54,593 nt of DNA from Acidimicrobiales bacterium (GTDB taxonomy: Bacteria > Actinomycetota > Acidimicrobiia > Acidimicrobiales > SZUA-35), in assembly GCA_013003535.1 (NCBI GenBank), contig JABDIY010000081.1, positions 1-54,593 of the forward strand, read 5' to 3'. This document shows, in pieces, positions 8,317 to 17,470 of the stretch. The notes beneath the pieces were generated by a model that saw only the letters and a list, made by a program, of their open reading frames with translations, had not been told where the DNA came from and did not search any database. The stretch's first letter is position 1, and every line of letters starts with the position of its first letter. The position numbers were made by a program, and so were the translations under genes.

Positions 8317-9360
8317 ATGACCTACGATCTCCAGCTTCCCCCTCTCGCCCGAGAGCTCCACAGTCATGTGTCCCCAATGTCCTCCACTTCAAAAACCGAT
8401 CGACCGCGCCGTTTAGATCCGTCGCGCCCCACGGATCCCTCACGCCAGAACCTGTTGCACGATCCTGACTTGGTGAAGCGGCCTGAGCGGCTGTCCAATC
8501 AGTCGTTGGACGCCCGCATCCTGTCCAACACGTGGCGAGACGTCTCGGACTACCTCTCTGATGTCCGGCTCGGCCTCAAGAATCAGAAGTCGGCGTTGGT
8601 GCCGATTCTTCGACGCCTCCTGGTGAGCGTGCTGTCGCAGTTCACCACGCTCTCCCGCATTTCGGCTCGACCGGCCGAATACGCCCGGATGGCATCGGCC
8701 CGAGGAATTCGCTCACAACCCTTCGTAATTCGAGTCGGACTGATTCCCCTCGCCTCGTTCTTCATCGCTCTTGGTGTGGCTGCCCAGCTGACCGCTGGGT
8801 TGGGGATCGGTCCTGGAGACATGATCGTGAGCGGCATCTCGATGCGAAGCGGCTGGAGTTTTGGTACTTCAGCCCTGATGATGTCCGGCACGCTCGCCCT
8901 CGTTGCCACGCTGATGGGCCGAGCGCCCAGGATCGGGACGCTCGCCAACGTGGCGATGATCGGACCGCTCATCGACCTGCTGTTGCCCCACCTGCAATTC
9001 GAAGGGGGCGTGTTGGCTCGAGCGTTGCACTTCTCATTCGGACTTTGGGCAATAGGCATAGGCATTGGTTGTCTCATGCACGCCCGGCTCGGGATCGGGA
9101 CCCACGAAGCGCTGAGTCTGGCGATCTCCGATCACACTGGCATACCGCCCAAAAAGGTCCGGCTCTACCAGGAGATCGCCTGGATCGTCATGGGGCTGTC
9201 GTTGGGTTCCCAGTTCGGTATCGGCACGTTTGCCGTCGCCCTGTTCATCGGTCCGGCCATTTCCGCAGGCGCCCGTTCGGTCGGTCGGGTGCTCATGGCG
9301 TTGTCCAGTGCCATAGAGGCACCAGAAGTCGCTGCTCACGTTGGCAGTGTGGGGTACTAG
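8317..9360 (+). CDS. YitT/YczE-like integral membrane protein
   Basis: A membrane protein of unknown function. The N-terminal 100 residues or so are hydrophilic and charged. From about residue 140 there are four to five transmembrane segments (PLASFFIALGVAAQLTAGL, SALMMSGTLALVATLMG, HFSFGLWAIGIGIGCLM, FAVALFIGPAISAG). The segment GIGPGDMIVSG and the later GIGTHEALSLAISDHTG match the glycine-rich repeats of the YczE/YitT family, often called putative transporters. The start is uncertain: TTG 8302, ATG 8317 and ATG 8377 are all in frame and none has a clear ribosome site. The stop shares the tetranucleotide CTAG with the stop of the convergent P450 gene. Confidence 0.75.
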   Translation: MTYDLQLPPLARELHSHVSPMSSTSKTDRPRRLDPSRPTDPSRQNLLHDPDLVKRPERLSNQSLDARILSNTWRDVSDYLSDVRLGLKNQKSALVPILRRLLVSVLSQFTTLSRISARPAEYARMASARGIRSQPFVIRVGLIPLASFFIALGVAAQLTAGLGIGPGDMIVSGISMRSGWSFGTSALMMSGTLALVATLMGRAPRIGTLANVAMIGPLIDLLLPHLQFEGGVLARALHFSFGLWAIGIGIGCLMHARLGIGTHEALSLAISDHTGIPPKKVRLYQEIAWIVMGLSLGSQFGIGTFAVALFIGPAISAGARSVGRVLMALSSAIEAPEVAAHVGSVGY

Positions 9361-10370
9361 CGTCCCCAGGAGACCACCAGCTCGGCCGGTTTACGGAAGA
9401 TCTTGCCCTCTGGTCCCTCTGACTGTACGAGCGTCAGTTCGCCGAGCTCTTCCGCCACGGCCGTGAAGGCAGTTATTGCCTCCAACCGGGCCAGGTGGGG
9501 TCCGATGCAGGCGTGTGGACCTCGGGCAAAGGTGAGGTGGCGGCCTCGTTCCGGCCGGTCGATATCGAACCGGTCCGGGTCGGGGAAAACAGTTGGATCC
9601 CGATTTGCTTGGCGAAGCGCAACGATTACCAAAGCTCCCTTGGCTATCTCGATACCATTCACGCACGTAGTCACCGTGGCGTAACGATCTACTCGGCTGG
9701 CGGCCGGTTCGAGTCGGAAGGATTCCTCGATGGCGGACGGGACAAGTTGCGGATCGGCGAGGCAGCGGCGATACGTCGTGGAGTCGCCCAACAGGTGCCA
9801 GAACAAGTTGGCAATCGATCCGTCAACCGTTTCGATCCCGCCAAACAGGACCACTGCAGCGTTGGAGGCGAGAGCCGCCGGGCTTTGCTGAGGGATCGGC
9901 AAAGCTGCCGCCGTAACCGCCCGTTCCAATTCCCTCATCGCTTCAGTCGCGACCGCCGGAGGCAGTTCGCCGGCGCTGACCGCGTCGACACCCGTCACGA
10001 TGTCTCGATACCACGCCAATAGAGTGGCCGGCTCGACGGCGAGGCCCAGCAGTTCGATCATCACTGCTACAGCGAGCGGACCGGTGAGGGCGGTGCGGAG
10101 ATCGGCGGAAGAAGATCCAGATTGCCTCAGATCACTGACCAGGTCATCGCAGACCCGGCTCACCGTCTTCTCGGCGTGAGATCTGGTTGCACCGCTGGTC
10201 AGAAATCGAGCCCATGGTTCCCGGTGAGCGCGATGCCGAGCCCCATCCGTGGACAGCATCGACTCACCAACGATCCTGCCGGTGCTGAAACGGGGGTCAT
10301 CCACCGTGAAGGTCACGGGGTCACGCATCACGGCAAGACACTCGGGGTAGGTGGTAATCACACAAACCAT
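9357..10370 (-). CDS. Cytochrome P450, N-terminally short
   Basis: A heme-thiolate monooxygenase. Diagnostic motifs are all present: I-helix GGIET (the [A/G]GxxT motif), ExxR as EESFR, RDPTVFPDPDRFDIDRPE, and the heme loop FARGPHACIG with the Cys ligand. The product is about 338 aa from ATG 10370 (347 from TTG 10400), against about 400 for soluble bacterial P450s. The missing part is the first 50 residues (A helix and first beta sheet), and the gene starts abruptly at YPECLAVMRDP. Only 34 to 64 bp separate it from the miaB start on the other strand, so a normal N-terminus does not fit. No ferredoxin or reductase gene is adjacent. The substrate cannot be predicted. Confidence 0.85.
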   Translation of the reverse strand: MVCVITTYPECLAVMRDPVTFTVDDPRFSTGRIVGESMLSTDGARHRAHREPWARFLTSGATRSHAEKTVSRVCDDLVSDLRQSGSSSADLRTALTGPLAVAVMIELLGLAVEPATLLAWYRDIVTGVDAVSAGELPPAVATEAMRELERAVTAAALPIPQQSPAALASNAAVVLFGGIETVDGSIANLFWHLLGDSTTYRRCLADPQLVPSAIEESFRLEPAASRVDRYATVTTCVNGIEIAKGALVIVALRQANRDPTVFPDPDRFDIDRPERGRHLTFARGPHACIGPHLARLEAITAFTAVAEELGELTLVQSEGPEGKIFRKPAELVVSWGR

Positions 10371-10433
10371 CAGGGCCACTATGGCGGCTGGACCCGTCAA
10401 CGGGACGTGCGGCCGCTAACTACACTTGTCGGG

Positions 10434-11843
10434 ATGTCCAAACGGTACGTGGTGCAGACATTCGGCTGCCAGATGAATGAGCACGATTCCGAACGCATCG
10501 CCGGACTCCTCGAATCCGATGGGTACGAGAAAACCAACGACCAATCAGACGCCGACGTCATTGTGCTGAACACCTGTTGCATCAGGGAAAACGCCGACAA
10601 CAAGCTCTATGGAGCCCTCGGCAACATGAAACGGTTGAAAGACAAGAACCCGGATCTGCAGATCATGGTGGGGGGCTGTCTGGCGCAGAAGGACAAGGAG
10701 ATGATCCAGCAGAAGGCTGGTCATGTCGACGTGGTCTTCGGCACCCACAACGTCCACCGAGCCGGCGAGCTTCTCAACCAAGCCCGCAGTAGTGGTCCGG
10801 TCACCGAGATTTGGGAGGCTGCCGATCCCGACGAGGCATTTGCCTCAGCTCTCCCCGCCAAACCGGAATTGGATTACAAGGCATGGCTCACGATCCAGGT
10901 GGGATGTGACAACTCCTGTGCCTTCTGCATCGTTCCCTCGGTTCGGGGTGAGGAGATCTCTCGCCCGGCCGAGGACATCGTGGCCGAGGCGGAACGGCTA
11001 GCCGGCGCGGGGGTGTCTGAGATAACCCTGCTAGGGCAGAACGTGAACAGTTACGGGAGAGACCTTGCGCTCAAAGCCCGCCATGCGGGCAACCCCGATG
11101 TGAAGCTGCGGCCCGCCTTCGCCAACTTGCTGCGGTCTGTTGCTGCGGTTGAGGGAATTCGACGGCTTCGATACACCTCGCCACACCCGAAAGACATGAC
11201 CACAGATGTCTTTGAGGCCATGGCGCAGACACCGGCGGTAATGCCGCACTTGCACTTTCCACTTCAGTCGGGATCAAATGCGATTCTCAAGGCAATGCAT
11301 CGGGGCTACACCGCCCAGCGATACCTGGAGAAGCTGGCCGAGGCGCGGGAGACGATCCCGGATCTTGCGGTCACTACAGACATCATCGTGGGCTTTCCTG
11401 GCGAAAGCGAAGAAGACTTTCAGGCCACGATGGCAGTTGCAGCCGAAGCTCGCTTCGACCACGCCTTTACTTTCGTCTACTCGCCCCGGCCCGGAACCGA
11501 AGCCGCCCAGCTCAGCGACGTTTTCTGTGACCCAGCAGAAGTCAAAGAACGTTTTGCGCGGCTACGGACGGTGATCGAGCGAAACGCGTTAGCGCACAAC
11601 CTCGCTCGAGTAGGGGTGATCGATGAGGTCATGGTGGAAGGACCATCGAAGACCGATTCCGATCGACTCACCGGCCGCACGGGACAGAACAAGTTGGTGC
11701 ATTTCCCTAAACCCGACGGACCGTTGCGAGCGGGAAGTTATGCCACGGTAAAAGTCACCGAGGGGCATACGTCGTATCTCGTGGGCGAACTGGTGGAGAT
11801 AACTGCACGCGCAACGCACCGGACCCGGATTGCGGTTCTGTGA
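10434..11843 (+). CDS. miaB: tRNA-2-methylthio-N6-dimethylallyladenosine synthase
   Basis: Radical-SAM methylthiotransferase that adds the 2-methylthio group to i6A37 of tRNA, acting after MiaA, which is encoded at 16550-17470. The ATG at 10434 gives SKRYVVQTFGCQMNEHDSER, the standard N-terminus; the longer upstream open frame overlaps the P450 gene. The N-terminal cluster Cys are in TFGCQMN, NTCCIREN and GGCLAQ. The radical SAM motif is CDNSCAFC near residue 159. A TRAM domain ends the protein. At 469 aa it is full length. It overlaps the next small gene by 4 bp (GTGA). Confidence 0.96.
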   Translation: MSKRYVVQTFGCQMNEHDSERIAGLLESDGYEKTNDQSDADVIVLNTCCIRENADNKLYGALGNMKRLKDKNPDLQIMVGGCLAQKDKEMIQQKAGHVDVVFGTHNVHRAGELLNQARSSGPVTEIWEAADPDEAFASALPAKPELDYKAWLTIQVGCDNSCAFCIVPSVRGEEISRPAEDIVAEAERLAGAGVSEITLLGQNVNSYGRDLALKARHAGNPDVKLRPAFANLLRSVAAVEGIRRLRYTSPHPKDMTTDVFEAMAQTPAVMPHLHFPLQSGSNAILKAMHRGYTAQRYLEKLAEARETIPDLAVTTDIIVGFPGESEEDFQATMAVAAEARFDHAFTFVYSPRPGTEAAQLSDVFCDPAEVKERFARLRTVIERNALAHNLARVGVIDEVMVEGPSKTDSDRLTGRTGQNKLVHFPKPDGPLRAGSYATVKVTEGHTSYLVGELVEITARATHRTRIAVL

Positions 11844-12208
11844 GCTCCATTCATTTCGTTGTCCCGGTCGCCGCCGAACTCAAGACGGTCCAACGTCAAA
11901 TGAAGAAAGCGGCCAAGGACCCATCGGAATTCGTGAAGATGTTCACTACCTCTCAAGATGTCATCGCCGACGTTGCCGAGGGACGAAATGACGTCTGGCG
12001 GATTCGCGTGGAAGGGCCGCAGTTCAGAAGTTCCGGCACCGCAGCGCTGAGGCCGGCTGCCACTCGAGGTACCGACATTGAGATCCAGATCGAGGTTCGG
12101 GGCAAGGGCTGGCTCAGCCTCGCCAGCCCGATCATCGCGCTCGCGTCGGGAAAGATCGAAGGCGAAGCCACCGAAGCGCTCCAAAAAGAATTCGGCGCCC
12201 GTCCCTAA
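11840..12208 (+). CDS. Small conserved hypothetical protein, coupled to miaB
   Basis: A 122-aa protein beginning at a GTG that overlaps the miaB stop (GTGA), so it is probably translationally coupled. The layout, a beta-rich middle (DIEIQIEVRGKGWLSLASPIIA) followed by a helix ending EGEATEALQKEFG, resembles the end of SRPBCC/polyketide-cyclase-like folds, but I cannot confirm this. There are no signal peptide, membrane segment or Cys residues. Cytoplasmic location is likely. Function unknown. Confidence 0.75.
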   Translation: MSSIHFVVPVAAELKTVQRQMKKAAKDPSEFVKMFTTSQDVIADVAEGRNDVWRIRVEGPQFRSSGTAALRPAATRGTDIEIQIEVRGKGWLSLASPIIALASGKIEGEATEALQKEFGARP

Positions 12209-12224
12209 CGCTTTTCTCGTCTTT

Positions 12225-12267
12225 CTGCAGTCAATCGTGCCCATTGGACGGGCCTCCCTGACTGCAG
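12225..12267. terminator. Convergent-gene inverted repeat
   Basis: Perfect 9-bp arms CTGCAGTCA and TGACTGCAG enclose a second possible stem (GCCC / GGGC). The element lies between the stop codons of the small gene at 11840-12208 and the convergent ppc, which suits a bidirectional terminator. A T-rich tract (CTTTTCTCGTCTTT) precedes the left arm, which is downstream for ppc transcripts. Confidence 0.65.
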
Positions 12268-12282
12268 TTACCCCCAGAGGAC

Positions 12283-15018
12283 TCAGCCGGTGTTTCGCAT
12301 GCCGGCAGCTACGCCGTTGACGGTGAGGAGAAGCGCCCGTCGAACGGCGGGGTTCATACCCTCACCCCCGGTGACCAGCGACTCCGCCGAGGCCAATTCT
12401 CGACTGCGGTGAAGGAGGTCCACCTGCAGTACGTGCAACGGATCCAAGTACACCGCTCGGGTCTGGAGCGTTCGGTCCAAAACCGGCAGGTTCCCCAACA
12501 GCTTTCGCTCAGTCAGCGAGGTGATCTGCTCCACGGTGCGGGCATGCTCGGCTTCTACCACTTCAAACAAATGGCGGTGTTCGTGATCCACCAGTGCGTC
12601 GACGTATCGCTTCGAGATCCCCAAGTCGGTCTTGGCCAACGTCATCTCAACATTGCTGAGGAACGTCTGGAAGAACTTCCACTCGGTGAACATTTCTTGA
12701 AGGGTCTCGCCGTGGCCGCCGGCCTGCACAGCGGCGAGGCCGGCACCCACCCCGAACCAGCCGGGAATGATCTGACGACTTTGGGTCCAGCCAAAGACCC
12801 AAGGGATGGCGCGGAGGTCATCGATGCTACTGCCGGCGCCGGATCGTCGAGCCGGTCGTGAACCGATGTTCAGGGCGCCCAGCTCTTCGACGGGAGTCGA
12901 GGTCTGGAAATAGATTGGGAGCGACGGGTCCTCAACAAACGCTCGGTAAGCGGCGAAGGCGTGAGCGGACATTTCTTCCATCACGTCTGACCACGCTTCG
13001 AGCCGACTGGGATCGTGACGGGACGTTCGGTGGGCCACCGTAGCTTCGAGAACCGCGGCCAGTGCAAGGTCAAGATTGCGATGAGCGATTTCGGGCTGGC
13101 CGTACTTGTCAGCGATCACCTCGCCCTGTTCGGTGATCTTCAGCTCACCGTCCACCACTCCCGAAGGCTGACTGAGAATGGCCTCGTTGGTTGGCCCGCC
13201 ACCGCGACCGACGGAGCCCCCTCGGCCATGGAATACGCGAATGCGAATATTGTGGTGCTGTGAGACAGTGCGAATCGCTCGCAGGGCCTTGTGGATCTCC
13301 CATTGGCTGGTGGTGATACCGCCGTCTTTGTTGGAGTCCGAATACCCAACCATGACTTCTTGGACGCCGCCACGTAGTTCTACGATTCGCCGGTAGGACG
13401 GGATACGCAGCAACTGGTCGAGCGTGTCGCTGATGTTTCGCAGATCCTCGATCGTTTCGAACAGGGGCACGAAACCTAGTCGCGCGACACCGGCGGAGAG
13501 ATCGATCAACCCGACCTCTCGGGCCAACAGAACCGGGGCCAGGACGTCGTCCACCCCTTCGGTCATGGAGATGATGTAGCTGCTGACCAGTTGGTCTCCG
13601 TTTTCATCCATCAGTTCGCGAAGCGTCCGAAACAACTCCAGCGCATCCCGTTCGTCCAGGGGGGTGCCGGGAGGGGAGAGTGGTCGGCGGGAGTTCATCT
13701 CTGCCGTGAGCAGGGCGGTTCGACCGGGGCGGTCGATTGGGTAGGTGATGCCGGTAGCGGTGAACAGGTGCCCCAAGGACTCGTGGTGGCGGCGCGTGTG
13801 TTCACGAATATCGAGGATCGCGAGATGGAATCCGATCGTGGAAACCAGGCGCCGAACCCGCGCCAGCCGACCAGCGGCGAGAAGGGTCCCACCGTGGTCG
13901 CGCAGTGACCGGTCTATGACTTCCAGATCGGCGGCCAGCTCTTCGGGACGCTGATACCGCCGATGGCCAACCGGATTGCGGGCGGCCTCCTGAAGGCGCT
14001 GAATCATGACGGCGAGCCGCCGGCGATACCACTCTCCCTCGTTGATCCGGCCCACTCGGGCGTGGATATCAGGAAAGTCCTGGACGTCGTTGTGAACTGC
14101 GTCCATCAACTCCTTGCTGGCCGGGCGGATCACTTCGGTTGGAGAGAGCTCGGCCCGCAGGCCTTCGAGTTCGTCGATCAGAATCCGTAAGGCACGGGTC
14201 CTCTGAAGAGTCACGACCTCTCGCGTGGTCTGCGGAGTGACGTTGGGGTTGCCGTCCCGATCGCCGCCCACCCAGGAACCAAAAACGATCGGAGCCACAC
14301 CGGGGTCGAGCGAGTGGCCCATGGCATCGAGCGCCAGATTGAGGTCCTCCCACACGTCGGGGAGGCTCCGACGAACCACTTGTTCGATGTAGTAGAGCAG
14401 CGTCCGAGCTTCATCCAGCGGGAGCGGTTTCTCGCGACGGATCTCGTCGGTCTGCCACATGCCGTCGATCAGTTCGTCGATCCGTCGATCGATACGGCGT
14501 TCCTCCCAGGTGGTGCATCGCTCGAGCCCGCGCTCTTCCACCAGACGGGCGATCTCAGCCAGCTTGTCAAGAATCGAACGACGGGAAGCTTCGGTGGGAT
14601 GAGCGGTGAAGACCGGCTGGAGCGAAGATCGCTGGAGCCCCTCCACGATCTCGTTGCCACTGAAGCCCATGTCTAGGAGACGGGGGACCGTGTCGGAAAT
14701 CCGTCCCGCATTGGCCTTCTTCAGGTTCAGGTCTTCGATCCGGTGCACCTGCTCAGCAACGTTGGCGAGGTGGAAATAGGTAGTAAACGCTCGCACGAGC
14801 TTCATCGAGTCGATCAGGTCCGCCGCCGCCAAAGTCTCGGCGAGGGCTTTTCCTGCTTCGGCGTCACCGTCGCGTCGCAAGGATCTCGACAGGGTTCGAA
14901 CCCGCTCGACCAACTCGAAGAAGGGCTCCCCCTCCTGACGGATGATTGATTGCCCTAGCTGGCTGCCGAGTCGGCGAATGTCAGAACGGAGGGCCTGATC
15001 GAGGGAAATGTCGCTCAC
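12283..15018 (-). CDS. ppc: Phosphoenolpyruvate carboxylase
   Basis: Carboxylates phosphoenolpyruvate with bicarbonate to oxaloacetate, refilling the TCA cycle and feeding aspartate-family amino acids such as lysine and methionine. The protein is 911 aa, full length. Motifs seen: VFTAHPTEASRR with catalytic His140, GSWVGGDRDGNPNVT, VMVGYSDSNKDGG, FHGRGGSVGRGGGPTN, GSRPARR, and the C-terminal NGVAAGMRNTG. It is transcribed toward the miaB pair and is divergent from the hydrolase at 15130. The terminator at 12225-12267 may serve it. Confidence 0.98.
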   Translation of the reverse strand: MSDISLDQALRSDIRRLGSQLGQSIIRQEGEPFFELVERVRTLSRSLRRDGDAEAGKALAETLAAADLIDSMKLVRAFTTYFHLANVAEQVHRIEDLNLKKANAGRISDTVPRLLDMGFSGNEIVEGLQRSSLQPVFTAHPTEASRRSILDKLAEIARLVEERGLERCTTWEERRIDRRIDELIDGMWQTDEIRREKPLPLDEARTLLYYIEQVVRRSLPDVWEDLNLALDAMGHSLDPGVAPIVFGSWVGGDRDGNPNVTPQTTREVVTLQRTRALRILIDELEGLRAELSPTEVIRPASKELMDAVHNDVQDFPDIHARVGRINEGEWYRRRLAVMIQRLQEAARNPVGHRRYQRPEELAADLEVIDRSLRDHGGTLLAAGRLARVRRLVSTIGFHLAILDIREHTRRHHESLGHLFTATGITYPIDRPGRTALLTAEMNSRRPLSPPGTPLDERDALELFRTLRELMDENGDQLVSSYIISMTEGVDDVLAPVLLAREVGLIDLSAGVARLGFVPLFETIEDLRNISDTLDQLLRIPSYRRIVELRGGVQEVMVGYSDSNKDGGITTSQWEIHKALRAIRTVSQHHNIRIRVFHGRGGSVGRGGGPTNEAILSQPSGVVDGELKITEQGEVIADKYGQPEIAHRNLDLALAAVLEATVAHRTSRHDPSRLEAWSDVMEEMSAHAFAAYRAFVEDPSLPIYFQTSTPVEELGALNIGSRPARRSGAGSSIDDLRAIPWVFGWTQSRQIIPGWFGVGAGLAAVQAGGHGETLQEMFTEWKFFQTFLSNVEMTLAKTDLGISKRYVDALVDHEHRHLFEVVEAEHARTVEQITSLTERKLLGNLPVLDRTLQTRAVYLDPLHVLQVDLLHRSRELASAESLVTGGEGMNPAVRRALLLTVNGVAAGMRNTG

Positions 15019-15129
15019 CCTCGAAGGTTATTGCGGCGGACCTCCGCATGGACGCGTGCGCTCACCAACCCACTTTCTCCAGAGGCTCGTCATTTTGGTG
15101 GGTGTGACGGCCTTCACTACTCTCAGCTC

Positions 15130-15900
15130 ATGGCTGGAAACGTCGGCGGAACGTCCTGTGTCGTTCCTCGCCGTCGATGGCTGTTGATACCCAGCATGCT
15201 GCTAGGACCTGAATCGTGGGCCGGGGTGTCCAGCGTGTTGCGTACGCTTCGCCAGGATCCCTTCGTGGCCGCACCGCGTCCGCTGCCCAGGGAGGTGGAG
15301 GACTTCGTGACGCCGTGGCTCGAAGATGTCCTAGGTGCCATTCCGCCTCCAGCCTCACCGCAGGAATGCCTGGAGCAGCCCGCACCAGAACTGGTTATCG
15401 CAGGGCATTCTTCGGCCTGCCCCCGTCTGTTGCTAGTGGCCGAGGCGGCTATCGCCCGGGGTCATCATGTCACCACCGTCCTGCTGGTCAACGGGCGGGT
15501 CCCAGAGGACGGCCTCTCCGCTACCGACCTCGACCCACCCCTCGGTCGTCTCTTGGACAACCTAACCCGGCCCGATGACCATGTCCCACCGTGGCACCGC
15601 TGGTGGGGATCGCTGATGGAGGACATGCTGCCAAACGCCTTGGACCGGGAACGGGTCTTCGGTGAGGCTCGCCCGATCCCGCGGGCGTTGTTCGACCAGA
15701 AGATCCCGGCGCCTCGGTTACCCGACGACGTCCGTCTGGCCTTTCTCGCGATGGGTGACATGTATGCGCCCAGCATGGACGAAGCCCGGCAGCAAGGCTG
15801 GTCGGTTGCCCGAATGGAGGGCGAACATCTCCATCAGGTAGTGAACCCGGTGGCAGTGGCTTGCACCATGATGGCCTTGGTCTCCCAGGCCCACGGGTAG
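15130..15900 (+). CDS. Putative alpha/beta-hydrolase
   Basis: A 256-aa protein with features of an alpha/beta-hydrolase. There is a strand-elbow-helix segment LVIAGHSSACPRLLLVAEAA, in which GHSSA stands in place of GxSxG, and a C-terminal GEHLHQVVNP that could supply the catalytic His. Between them LAFLAMGDMYAP fits the acid-bearing strand. The ATG at 15130 is chosen because the N-terminus then starts just before the first strand (RRWLLIPSMLLGP); the frame is open back to 15031. The elbow lacks the last Gly, so activity is uncertain. Substrate unknown. Confidence 0.6.
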   Translation: MAGNVGGTSCVVPRRRWLLIPSMLLGPESWAGVSSVLRTLRQDPFVAAPRPLPREVEDFVTPWLEDVLGAIPPPASPQECLEQPAPELVIAGHSSACPRLLLVAEAAIARGHHVTTVLLVNGRVPEDGLSATDLDPPLGRLLDNLTRPDDHVPPWHRWWGSLMEDMLPNALDRERVFGEARPIPRALFDQKIPAPRLPDDVRLAFLAMGDMYAPSMDEARQQGWSVARMEGEHLHQVVNPVAVACTMMALVSQAHG

Positions 15901-15968
15901 TGCCGTATCGGACTCGGGGCGGCAATGGTCCGGTGCCTGTCGGCTAGGGGACCCAATAGCCTTCCCCT

Positions 15969-16553
15969 ATGGAGTTCGATCCGTTCGTCGCTGCAGCAAT
16001 CGCGGCGATGCTTGGTGTCTCCCCGGCCGGGGTGCCGGCCGACCGTCCTGATCTTCACGGCGACTTGCCCGGGCTTCCCGCTGCCCTGGGCCGGGGCGTT
16101 GCCCGGATTCACGCCACGCCGATTCCCGCTGGAGCAGCCCCGTTTGACATACAGGCAGCGATTCGGGACCGACTGGCGGCGGGTCTGGTAATGACCCGGT
16201 CCATGCCCCAACCATACGATCGCTATTCGGCACAAGAGCTCGGCGAATTGTTCGAACGATTACCGGGCGGCGACGGGGGAGCCGGAGCTCCCACTTGTGT
16301 TGTTGGCCGGCTCACTCTGGATCGAATCCTGTTGGCTGGTGGTGAGGTTTGCGGAATCGGCGGTGGCGAACTCGGGCTGCTCGTTGACCCCCATCTCGAT
16401 TTGGCGGTGCTTCATCACAGCATTCATACCAGCCTCGGGCCAGAGGCAGTCTTCGGCTTTTACGAGGCCTACGGGTCCGACCCCAGCCTTGTGCTCCTGG
16501 ATCGCTACGTGATGGCGGCGCACCTTCTGGGTTGGATGCCGAACGTTTCATGA
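15969..16553 (+). CDS. Degenerate APH-like protein (C-lobe only), coupled to miaA
   Basis: A 194-aa protein resembling the C-terminal lobe of aminoglycoside 3'-phosphotransferases: APFDIQAAIRDRLAAG matches the CPFD...AG segment, and LLAGGEVCGI...ELGLLVDPHLDLAV matches the Brenner and metal-binding regions. The catalytic loop, normally HGDxxxxN, reads VGRLTLDR, so His, Asp and Asn are all lost. The metal-binding Asp of DxGxxG is Gly (GGGELG). The N-lobe with the ATP-binding Lys is absent. It is therefore predicted to be a pseudokinase or a fossil. The frame is intact and its stop overlaps the miaA ATG (ATGA), so it is probably expressed. The match is by eye and needs a profile search. Confidence 0.65.
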   Translation: MEFDPFVAAAIAAMLGVSPAGVPADRPDLHGDLPGLPAALGRGVARIHATPIPAGAAPFDIQAAIRDRLAAGLVMTRSMPQPYDRYSAQELGELFERLPGGDGGAGAPTCVVGRLTLDRILLAGGEVCGIGGGELGLLVDPHLDLAVLHHSIHTSLGPEAVFGFYEAYGSDPSLVLLDRYVMAAHLLGWMPNVS

Positions 16554-17470
16554 GTGCTTCCCCACTGGTGGTCCTTGGCCCAACGGCATCTGGCAAATCG
16601 GCGTTGGCGTTTGCACTGGCCCAGAGAATTGGAACGGCTCAGATCATTTCGGCGGATGCCAAGGCCGTGTATCGGGGCATGGACATCGGCACCGCGAAAC
16701 CTTCGGTGGAGGAACAAGCGGCCGTGCCGCATCACTTGGTGGACGTGGTCGACCCCGCCGACGACTTCGCACTGGGCCAGTTTCAGGTTTTGGTGGCCGA
16801 GGCGATCGAGGCGATTGAGCGAGCGGGCGATCTCCCCATCATCGTTGGAGGGACCGGCCTTTACGTCCAAGCGATCGTCGACGACTTCACAACTCCGGAC
16901 CGGTTCCCAGATGTTGCCGAGGGTCTGGAAAGAAACCCGGACAGCTTGGCGCTGTACGCCCAGCTAGCGGAGCTTGACCCGCAGGCGGCCACCAAGATGG
17001 AACCAAACAATCGTCGCCGAATCATCCGAGCGTTAGAGGTGACCCTGGGGAGCGGCAAACCCTTTTCCAGTTTCGGACCGGGTGTGGATGCATTCCCGGC
17101 TACCCGATTCACATTGATCGGTCTCGAAATCGAGCGCACGGTGATGGATCAACGAATCAATGATCGCTTCGATGCCCACATGGCGGCCGGATTCCTCGCC
17201 GAGGTTGCCTCCCTTCCGCAACCACTGTCGCGCACAGCAGCCGCCTCGCTGGGTTATCGGGAACTCCTGGCCCACCTCGCTGGCCGCACCAGCGAGACTG
17301 AGGCCATTGAACTCGCCAAATCCCGAACCCGCCGGTTTGCTCGCCGACAGCAGCGCTGGTTCCGCCGCGACCCCCGAATCTATTGGTTGGAGGCAACTGC
17401 ACCGGACCTTATTGAGCAGGCGCTCGCCCTCGTCGATCCAACCTTCAGAGGTAGACTTGAAAGCAGATGA
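16550..17470 (+). CDS. miaA: tRNA dimethylallyltransferase
   Basis: Transfers a dimethylallyl group to N6 of A37 in tRNAs reading UNN codons, the step before MiaB. The P-loop is GPTASGKSAL at the N-terminus. DIGTAKPS and the YVQAIVDDF segment are conserved; the C-terminal SRTRRFARRQQRWFRRDPRI is the tRNA-contacting region. It is 306 aa, normal length. It overlaps the preceding pseudokinase gene and the following dapF by 4 bp each (ATGA), so the three are probably translated together. Confidence 0.96.
   Translation: MSASPLVVLGPTASGKSALAFALAQRIGTAQIISADAKAVYRGMDIGTAKPSVEEQAAVPHHLVDVVDPADDFALGQFQVLVAEAIEAIERAGDLPIIVGGTGLYVQAIVDDFTTPDRFPDVAEGLERNPDSLALYAQLAELDPQAATKMEPNNRRRIIRALEVTLGSGKPFSSFGPGVDAFPATRFTLIGLEIERTVMDQRINDRFDAHMAAGFLAEVASLPQPLSRTAAASLGYRELLAHLAGRTSETEAIELAKSRTRRFARRQQRWFRRDPRIYWLEATAPDLIEQALALVDPTFRGRLESR

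Noticed and set aside
10122-10433. Longer N-terminus for miaB
   Set aside because: The extra region is antisense to the P450 gene, and the family starts at the ATG at 10434.
12409-12861. Plus-strand ORFs across ppc
   Set aside because: They are shadows of the conserved ppc gene.
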